A DNA stretch of 5,852 bases from Planctomycetaceae bacterium (GTDB lineage Bacteria > Planctomycetota > Planctomycetia > Planctomycetales > Planctomycetaceae), in contig DOCI01000299.1 in the NCBI GenBank assembly GCA_003503535.1, positions 1 through 5,852 of the forward strand. Reading direction: 5' to 3'. This document shows positions 1-4,374 of this stretch, piece after piece (within the stretch, counting starts at the first letter, position 1; every line of letters starts with the position of its first letter). A program made the translations under genes and the position numbers. The notes under the pieces were generated by a model, which saw only the letters and a program-made list of their open reading frames with translations, was not told the DNA's origin and ran no database searches.

Positions 1-110
1 TTATTTCACGTGAAAAACTGATCGGTGAAGCATAAACGCGGGGTAATTATCGATTCGTTTACTGGGGTTGCCAAAGACCAAATTCAGCAGATGAACAATT
101 CCACACGGGC

Positions 111-129
111 CCCTCGCTGACGCGTCGGG
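111..129 (-). repeat. REP-like intergenic hairpin, copy A
   Basis: Read on the minus strand from 129 to 111, the segment is CCC-GA-C-GC-GTCA-GC-GA-GGG. It folds as a 3-bp outer stem, two opposed G-A mismatches, one unpaired C, a 2-bp inner stem and a four-base GNNA loop. The core CCTCGCTGACGCGTCGGGTT resembles a short repeat I remember from intergenic regions of planctomycete genomes; this is recollection, not a search. The copy at 4313-4337 has the same layout with a different stem sequence, which argues for a conserved fold. Extragenic palindromes of this kind in other bacteria can be spread by RAYT-type Y1 transposases; no such gene is in this window. Confidence 0.55.
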
Positions 130-246
130 TTATGATTTATTGGAATTTGCAAAACTTCAGTAATAAACCCTCATCAAGTTCTGATCGTCGATTCGCAAAT
201 CTAATGATTAAACAGTAGTCAGCAAAGCCCCGGGACGTCTAAAATG

Positions 247-277
247 AAAACGTGAAGAAGGTATTCTTTCACTTTTT
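247..277 (+). terminator. Terminator-like hairpin with T-run before the transglutaminase gene
   Basis: GTGAAGAA (252-259) pairs with TTC-T-TTCAC (264-272) around a GGTA loop, with one extra T bulged. Five Ts follow at 273-277. A preceding AAAA (247-250) could pair with the T-run and lengthen the stem. The form is that of an intrinsic terminator, but the stem is AT-rich and imperfect. It lies 51 nt before the ATG at 329, so it would either end transcription from beyond the left edge or act inside the leader of the transglutaminase mRNA. It may also be chance in AT-rich DNA. Confidence 0.35.
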
Positions 278-328
278 ACGTTATTACCAATTTTGGCACG
301 GCAACGCCCCAGAGAGCCGACCTGTAAT

Positions 329-2875
329 ATGATTGATCAGATCACACAAGTTTTTCGACTTAGCCTATATTTATTGCTTGGGCTCTCCTGCGTGACAATT
401 GGACTGGCGGAGGGTCATTTGTATCCTCATCTGTTGACCATTCCATTAATTGTGCTGGCATACTGGTATCTCGATGATAATCCTCCGCTGAAAATCGACA
501 GCGCGTTTACGAGTCTGTTTGGGATTACGGCCTTGCTGATCGCAATGTGGGAATTCCAGCAGGGACGTGTGAATGTCGAGATGAGGATTTTATCCGCCTC
601 CCACCTGCTGGCTTATTTTACCTGGATTGTTTTAATCCTCGAAAAACAGTCTCAGCAATACTGGTGGCTGCTGGCACTGGCGATTTTAAATATGGCCGTC
701 TCGGCCAGTTTGACGACCTCTGCGGCTTTGGGGTTATCAGTTCTTCTTTTTCTGTTTCTGGCGGTCTGGACGCTGGCAATCTTCACCGCTTATCGCGGAA
801 CGGTCCACATTCGTGATTCCCGATCCACTTCAACCATAAAAACTAATAAGCAGCCAGAGGCCTCACCTGCGCCTGTAAAATCTAAAAAGTCTGTGACAGC
901 CGTCGCAAAGGCCATTCCACTTGTCAGTCAGGTTCGTGGCGGGTTTCATTTTGATCCTTCCGATAACTGGCTCGGCTATCGGCTGATTGCATCTGTCGGT
1001 TATATAACGATCGCTTCGGTTGCGGTTGGATTAGCCATTTTCATGATCACGCCCCGTATCTGGATTGGCAACTGGACACTTCCCTCAGGTCAGGACGAGC
1101 CATATTCATTGCCTTCATTTGGCAAAAGTGTTTCCGGGTTCACATCCGAAGTGCAACTTGGAGATATTGGAGAAATCCTCTCGAATCCAACTCCTGTCCT
1201 TTATATGAAATTCAATGACTACAATTCCAAAGCCCCTCTGAACAACACAGAAGTCATGCAAAGGCTTCATATCGAAGATTTACTATTTCGGGGTGCGGTT
1301 TTATCGGACTATGTCAGTGGTCGCTGGTCTCAATCGAGTTCAAACTCAACCACGTATTCGATGAAGCGTGGTAATTTTAGAGACACGACCAATGCGATTC
1401 GTTTTCGGTACGAACTCGAGCCTGTCGGTCGAGATATCTTATTCATGCAAATGCCGGTTTCGGGGGCTCAAATTCTGTCTGAGTCGTTTGAAAATAAAAC
1501 ACTCCAGCAGCATCCTCTAAGTCAGGTTGTCACTGTCACACAAGGAAGAAGGAGTGCAGAAACCAGTACCATTCAGTATGAAGCGACGACAATCCCCTCG
1601 CTGGAGAAATCGAAATCCGGGTTTCCTGAATATGAACTGGCATCCAGATGGTTTTGGCCACAGAGTTTACAGACGATTTCTCAATCCCTCGAAGCCTCCT
1701 ATCAGGCTCATGATACCGATTTGCACAGAGCTCGAACCGACTTTAAATCGACAACAGTCGATCGCAGGTCTGAGTCAAATCTCACCATTTTGGACAGTTA
1801 TATTCGGAATCTATTGAATCTGAATCGTGAGCAGCTCCCCGGACTGGTCGAATTGACTGAAAAACTGTGTGCACCAGTCGATGACAAACCTCTCACTCCA
1901 GTGGAACGTGTCCAAAAACTCCATTACTACCTGCGTGATTCCGGGGAGTTCAGTTATACATTAGATTTGACGGTCACCGATCCGACTCTCGATCCAGTCG
2001 AAGACTTTCTTCTGGTCAGAAAAAGTGGTCACTGTGAATACTTTGCTTCGGCTTTAACACTGATGTTAAGGGCCGCGGGAATTCCGTCCCGCATGATCAC
2101 CGGATTTCGTACAGGACGCTGGATCGAAGATACGAAGACCCTGGTCATCGAACAAAGACATGCCCATGCCTGGGTCGAAGCATTTGTCGATGGAAAGTGG
2201 CTGATCCTGGACCCGACAACCTATCACGATGATGAAGAGAATTATCAAGTTCAATACAGTGCTTATTCATGGGCTGCAATTCGTGCCCAATTGGTTGGCT
2301 TCTGGCAGAATTATGTCCTCGGGGTGAGCCTGGCTGGTCAACAGCAGCGACTCTACGACCCGCTCCGCAAAACCACCGCGAATGCCTACAATGCTATTAT
2401 GCAAAGTGGTGAAGAGTATCAGAATAAAATCATCCCTGAATCAAGGACACGCTATTCTCTCTATCATCGCTTTCTGATGTTTATTGCCACAGTTTTCCCG
2501 ATATTGATCATCGTTGGGGTTGTCGCCTTTTTGCTGTTTCGACAACGACTGCGGAATTTTCTCGACTGGTTATTTCCCAAACGCCGGGCTGCCCGCCGTC
2601 GTCAGATGATGGTTTTCTTTCGCAAGTTCCTGGAGGTTTCCGCAAAGCATGGATTACAGAAACAACCCGAGCAAACTGCCCTCGAATTTGCCCGAATCTT
2701 TCAAATGAAATTTCAGTCTCAACTGATCAATACGCCCCTTTATCAAGTACCGCTTGCGGTGACGCAAGCTTATTATCAGGCAAGATTCCGTGGGGATCCT
2801 CTGACCGAAGAGGAGATCGTCAACTGGGAAGCACAAATTCAAAGTCTTCATCAAAGACTCAGTACTTCACATTGA
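329..2875 (+). CDS. TgpA-like membrane protein: DUF3488 + transglutaminase core + C-terminal DUF4129-like domain
   Basis: This is a membrane-anchored, transglutaminase-fold cysteine enzyme of the DUF3488/TgpA family, facing the extracytoplasmic side; the natural substrate is unknown to me. Numbering starts at an upstream in-frame TTG (293), so the chosen ATG is residue 13. Six hydrophobic segments cover about 22-168. A K/R-rich linker (171-230) follows, then a seventh segment (231-253), a large ectodomain, an eighth segment (727-749), and an arginine-rich C-terminal region that looks DUF4129-like. Charges fit linker and tail inside, ectodomain outside. The catalytic triad is visible: C581 in SGHCEYFASAL, H625 in RHAHAWVEAF, D640 in WLILDPTT. 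About 275 residues separate segment seven from the core, long for the family as I know it. I prefer ATG 329 because AGAGAG precedes it (311-316), though 12 nt away; the TTG at 293 has no ribosome binding site. TgpA relatives often sit beside MoxR ATPase and DUF58 genes; neither is in this window. Confidence 0.9.
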   Translation: MIDQITQVFRLSLYLLLGLSCVTIGLAEGHLYPHLLTIPLIVLAYWYLDDNPPLKIDSAFTSLFGITALLIAMWEFQQGRVNVEMRILSASHLLAYFTWIVLILEKQSQQYWWLLALAILNMAVSASLTTSAALGLSVLLFLFLAVWTLAIFTAYRGTVHIRDSRSTSTIKTNKQPEASPAPVKSKKSVTAVAKAIPLVSQVRGGFHFDPSDNWLGYRLIASVGYITIASVAVGLAIFMITPRIWIGNWTLPSGQDEPYSLPSFGKSVSGFTSEVQLGDIGEILSNPTPVLYMKFNDYNSKAPLNNTEVMQRLHIEDLLFRGAVLSDYVSGRWSQSSSNSTTYSMKRGNFRDTTNAIRFRYELEPVGRDILFMQMPVSGAQILSESFENKTLQQHPLSQVVTVTQGRRSAETSTIQYEATTIPSLEKSKSGFPEYELASRWFWPQSLQTISQSLEASYQAHDTDLHRARTDFKSTTVDRRSESNLTILDSYIRNLLNLNREQLPGLVELTEKLCAPVDDKPLTPVERVQKLHYYLRDSGEFSYTLDLTVTDPTLDPVEDFLLVRKSGHCEYFASALTLMLRAAGIPSRMITGFRTGRWIEDTKTLVIEQRHAHAWVEAFVDGKWLILDPTTYHDDEENYQVQYSAYSWAAIRAQLVGFWQNYVLGVSLAGQQQRLYDPLRKTTANAYNAIMQSGEEYQNKIIPESRTRYSLYHRFLMFIATVFPILIIVGVVAFLLFRQRLRNFLDWLFPKRRAARRRQMMVFFRKFLEVSAKHGLQKQPEQTALEFARIFQMKFQSQLINTPLYQVPLAVTQAYYQARFRGDPLTEEEIVNWEAQIQSLHQRLSTSH

Positions 2876-2917
2876 CCCACGGCCTGAACTTCATCATGCT
2901 GATATTGAATACTGGGA

Positions 2918-2945
2918 AGAGCGTAGTGCTCTCGATTTGCGAGAG
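2918..2945 (+). other. Two mutually exclusive small hairpins in the transglutaminase-STAS spacer
   Basis: AGAGC (2918-2922) can pair with GCTCT (2928-2932). Alternatively CTCTCG (2929-2934) can pair with CGAGAG (2940-2945) around ATTTG. The two use the same CTCT bases, so only one can form at a time. No T-run follows either, so this is not a standard terminator. It may be a processing or attenuation structure, or chance. Confidence 0.25.
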
Positions 2946-3011
2946 ATCTGAGACTTCCCTGAGCACGACCGTCCGTTCCTGAGAAGCGCCTGACCTGGAT
3001 ACGTGATCGAG

Positions 3012-3395
3012 ATGACAAATAACACCAAGTCTATTGAACTTACCCAACAAAAAGGGATTACGATTCTCACTCCGATGGGAGATACTCTGAGTTATCGGGA
3101 TATCGACGTGCAGCGGGAAGGGTTGGAAATCAATAGCCAGCTCAAATCGACAGAGGCACAAGTGGTAATTGTCGACATGAGTCGGTCGAATTATTTCGGG
3201 AGTCTAATGATCGGCGTGATTAACAGTTTTGGACAAACAGTCAAACAGAGAAATGGGCAGATGTTTCTCTGCGGAGCTTCTGACGAGATGCAGGCCGTCC
3301 TGAAAGTGATGAAGCTCGAATCTCTCTGGCCTCATTTTCCGAAATTGGCGGATGCACTCAAAGTTGCCAAAGCCTGGAAAGCGAACCCAAACTGA
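3012..3395 (+). CDS. Stand-alone STAS-domain protein (anti-sigma-factor-antagonist type)
   Basis: The 127-residue product is essentially one STAS domain, as in SpoIIAA/RsbV: small cytoplasmic proteins that bind an anti-sigma kinase and are switched by serine phosphorylation. The strand after residue 50 reads VVIVDMS, followed by SNYFGSLMIGVINS. Aligned by eye with the FMDSSGLGV loop of SpoIIAA, S64 falls on the phosphorylated serine, but the preceding aspartate is a glycine. The later block MFLCGASDEMQAVLKVMKLE is typical of the domain's last strand and helix. The ATG at 3012 is preferred; an in-frame GTG at 3003 would add three residues, and neither has a strong ribosome binding site. The gene follows the transglutaminase by 136 nt on the same strand and could be co-transcribed. 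No kinase, phosphatase or sigma factor is in view, so its partner is unknown. A non-sigma role, for example in a signalling complex, is possible. Confidence 0.85.
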   Translation: MTNNTKSIELTQQKGITILTPMGDTLSYRDIDVQREGLEINSQLKSTEAQVVIVDMSRSNYFGSLMIGVINSFGQTVKQRNGQMFLCGASDEMQAVLKVMKLESLWPHFPKLADALKVAKAWKANPN

Positions 3396-3675
3396 ATTTC
3401 GATCGACTCAAGCCGATAGTCGGCGATCATCAGAAGTTGACTGGAGCCATGGGCTACGGACTGAAGCCTGGGAGTTCTTATGAACTGCTGTTGCAGTACG
3501 ACTCACATGTTCTGGTGAAATTTTCCAATGGAAAAGAACCTGAAGGTTTTGCCTGAATGCGAGAGCCATCGAATCAAACTCGGGCTCCATCGCTTGGAAA
3601 ATAATACGCGATAGCCAAAATCCAGTTTTCTGAAAAGGCTTCGCAATAAGACAGTTATGAATCGGTCTTATCATT

Positions 3676-3696
3676 GTTCAGGATCACTTCCTGAAC
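3676..3696. terminator. Perfect 7-bp hairpin in the convergent spacer
   Basis: GTTCAGG (3676-3682) and CCTGAAC (3690-3696) form a perfect inverted repeat around ATCACTT. It is 67 nt or more past the stop of the small minus-strand gene and 281 nt past the STAS stop. No T-run follows on either strand, so a terminator role is a guess from its position between convergent genes. Confidence 0.3.
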
Positions 3697-3702
3697 CCCG
3701 AA

Positions 3703-3729
3703 CGCAAGCGTCGAAAGTATGCTTTCGAC
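3703..3729. repeat. CGCAAGCG core fused to a perfect 8-bp hairpin
   Basis: GTCGAAAG (3710-3717) and CTTTCGAC (3722-3729) pair perfectly around TATG. Immediately before lies CGCAAGCG (3703-3710), the same 8-mer found in the loop region of the REP-like hairpin at 4323-4330, and again preceded by CGA. The unit could be a decayed or variant REP-like element, or the 3' structure of the small minus-strand gene, whose stop is at 3764. No T-run is present. Confidence 0.35.
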
Positions 3730-3763
3730 ACTTTATCAACACATGCCAGATTGTGTTCAAATA

Positions 3764-3979
3764 TTATTCTTCGTGATAATCCACGAGGATAAGATTGGAT
3801 TTTGGCAAAGAAGATTGCTGATTGGATTGCATATCTAATTCTCTGGAAGCATTATTGATGCGTCCCCAGACGGCATCTTCTCCTGCATCATAGCCCTGCT
3901 CAAAGCCGGCGAGCCATAAGTTTGTGCCACCCCAGGTAGCTGCTGTTATAACGGCGATCATCGTGAAGGTACGCTTCAT
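3764..3979 (-). CDS. Small protein with hydrophobic N-terminus, unknown function
   Basis: I do not recognise the 71-residue product. Residues 2-3 are Lys-Arg, followed by a moderately hydrophobic stretch (about 5-25, with MIAVITAATWGG and LWLAGF), which suggests a signal-anchor or signal peptide. No clear signal-peptidase cleavage site or lipobox cysteine is visible. The remainder is polar: an acidic patch (EQGYDAGEDAVWGR), a Ser/Gln/Asn-rich part and an acidic end. The start is supported by a good ribosome binding site: on the minus strand AAGGGGGGAT lies 6 nt before the ATG. The gene is 395 nt downstream of the transporter on the same strand, probably with its own promoter. The paired palindromes at 4172-4213 lie about 200 bp upstream of it. 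It could be a small envelope protein; a chance frame is less likely given the binding site and coherent N-terminus. Confidence 0.55.
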   Translation of the reverse strand: MKRTFTMIAVITAATWGGTNLWLAGFEQGYDAGEDAVWGRINNASRELDMQSNQQSSLPKSNLILVDYHEE

Positions 3980-3985
3980 GCCTAT

Positions 3986-4003
3986 CCCCCCTTGTTTTGG
4001 AGG
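3986..4003 (-). promoter_or_regulatory. Shine-Dalgarno run that can pair with an upstream CCTCC
   Basis: On the minus strand the leader of the small gene reads TCACCTCC, then AAAACAA, then GGGGGG. CCTCC (4003-3999) can pair with the G-run (3991-3987) using one G-U pair and a 7-nt loop, which would hide the ribosome binding site. TCACCTCC also equals the anti-Shine-Dalgarno tail of 16S rRNA. The pairing is visible; a regulatory role is inference. Confidence 0.3.
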
Positions 4004-4171
4004 TGAAGCCTATCAAATTCACGTCTTTACAGAGCCTGCGAGTGCACCCGGCTACTGGTAAGACGAGTTGTCTGCATTCATTTCTGAGGCATTCAACCCG
4101 AATAGCTTCCTGCCATTCAGTCATTCGAATCGGCAATTTGGATCAGCTGGTAAATTTCTTATCGACACAAT

Positions 4172-4213
4172 TGTTAACCAACTTTTAACACTTGTGTTAA
4201 TAATATCTTAACA
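4172..4213. promoter_or_regulatory. Tandem 19-bp palindromes TGTTAA-N7-TTAACA (probable double operator)
   Basis: Two copies of the same interrupted palindrome occur at 4172-4190 (spacer CCAACTT) and 4195-4213 (spacer TAATATC). The arms are identical, the 7-bp spacers are unrelated, and starts are 23 bp apart, about two helical turns. The four half-sites also form a nested pair: TTAACAC-TT-GTGTTAA (4185-4200) inside ATTGTTAA/TTAACAAT (4170-4177, 4208-4215). Conserved arms with variable spacers are what a dimeric repressor or activator leaves; a cruciform is the alternative. The site is about 200 bp upstream of the small minus-strand gene, its only obvious target nearby. I cannot name the regulator. 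Confidence 0.5.
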
Positions 4214-4312
4214 ATGGCTGATCTCAGGGCAATACGAAGCTTAGAAAATTAACATTTCACAAATTCGAGGGAAATACCTGCAATTTTACACCCGAAAAAT
4301 TCATTTCCATAC

Positions 4313-4337
4313 AAACACGAGGCGCAAGCGAGTGTTT
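4313..4337 (+). repeat. REP-like intergenic hairpin, copy B
   Basis: The segment reads AAACAC-GA-G-GC-GCAA-GC-GA-GTGTTT. It folds as a 6-bp outer stem, two opposed G-A mismatches, one unpaired G, a 2-bp inner stem and a GCAA loop of the GNRA class. The layout matches the hairpin at 111-129 position by position while the outer stem differs. The core resembles a planctomycete intergenic repeat I remember (CGAAGCGCAAGCGAGTG), not verified by search. It starts 37 nt beyond the transporter stop, a typical 3'-end location for REP elements, where they can affect termination or mRNA decay. The G-A layout is complete on this strand only; read on the other strand it is not. Confidence 0.6.
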
Positions 4338-4374
4338 ATAGTAACCGATCCAGATACTCAAGAGCCTGCGATTT

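Larger units (their letters stand above)
1..328. other. Leader/intergenic region without a convincing gene
   Basis: No reading frame here has a start, a ribosome binding site and a protein-like sequence together. The minus strand is open from 129 down to a TAA at 3-1, but its only ATG (33-31) would give ten residues. The stretch holds a 12-bp perfect palindrome (TTTCACGTGAAA, 4-15), a REP-like hairpin (111-129) and a terminator-like hairpin with a T-run (247-277). No -35/-10 pair with good spacing is evident; TTGGAA (140-145) and TAATAA (161-166) are only 15 bp apart and are weak. The promoter of the transglutaminase gene is presumably in this region, but I cannot place it. Confidence 0.6.
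3396..3763. other. Convergent intergenic spacer with several hairpins
   Basis: This spacer lies between the STAS gene (plus) and the small gene (minus), which converge. A 5-bp hairpin, GCCGA-TAG-TCGGC (3412-3424), comes 17 nt after the STAS stop without a T-run. The strongest structures are the hairpins at 3676-3696 and 3710-3729. A 35-codon plus-strand frame (3449-3556) has GGAG only 2 nt before its ATG and is too weak to call. A minus-strand frame at 3408-3674 has no protein-like pattern. Nothing else was recognised. Confidence 0.6.
3980..4374. other. AT-rich spacer between transporter end and small gene
   Basis: No gene is supported in this stretch. From the small gene toward the transporter it holds the leader with the possible hidden ribosome binding site (3986-4003), the tandem TGTTAA-N7-TTAACA palindromes (4172-4213), one further TTAACA half-site (4249-4254) and the REP-like hairpin (4313-4337). 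The frames at 3900-4136 (minus) and 3997-4188 (plus) have no protein-like pattern. A minus-strand promoter for the small gene is expected here, but I found no -35/-10 pair closer to consensus than GATAAG with a poor partner. Confidence 0.6.

Noticed and set aside
293..328. TTG start at 293 for the transglutaminase protein
   Set aside because: No ribosome binding site precedes it and the 12 added residues are not family-like; ATG 329 fits better. It cannot be fully excluded.
2876..2951. Protein-like frame after the transglutaminase stop (RPELHHADIEYWEERS), suggesting a frameshifted C-terminus
   Set aside because: It is only about 25 codons, an open run of that length is common by chance, and the preceding C-terminal domain already looks complete.
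2859..3161. 100-codon minus-strand frame across the STAS start
   Set aside because: Antisense to the well-supported STAS gene and without family features.
3408..3674. 88-codon minus-strand frame in the convergent spacer
   Set aside because: No recognisable domain, no good ribosome binding site, and composition typical of a random frame.
3900..4136. 78-codon minus-strand frame overlapping the start of the small gene
   Set aside because: It overlaps a better supported gene in another frame and shows no protein-like pattern.
3997..4188. 63-codon plus-strand frame beside a GGAGGTGA sequence
   Set aside because: GGAGGTGA is not followed by a start codon at suitable distance; the frame's TTG overlaps it. 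It is the complement of the CCTCC in the small gene leader.
4214..4252. 12-codon frame beginning ATG right after the palindromes
   Set aside because: No ribosome binding site and too short to support as a leader peptide.
4031..4371. 11-nt direct repeat AGAGCCTGCGA at 4031-4041 and 4361-4371
   Set aside because: A few 11-nt matches are expected by chance in a window this long, and nothing else marks the ends as an insertion.
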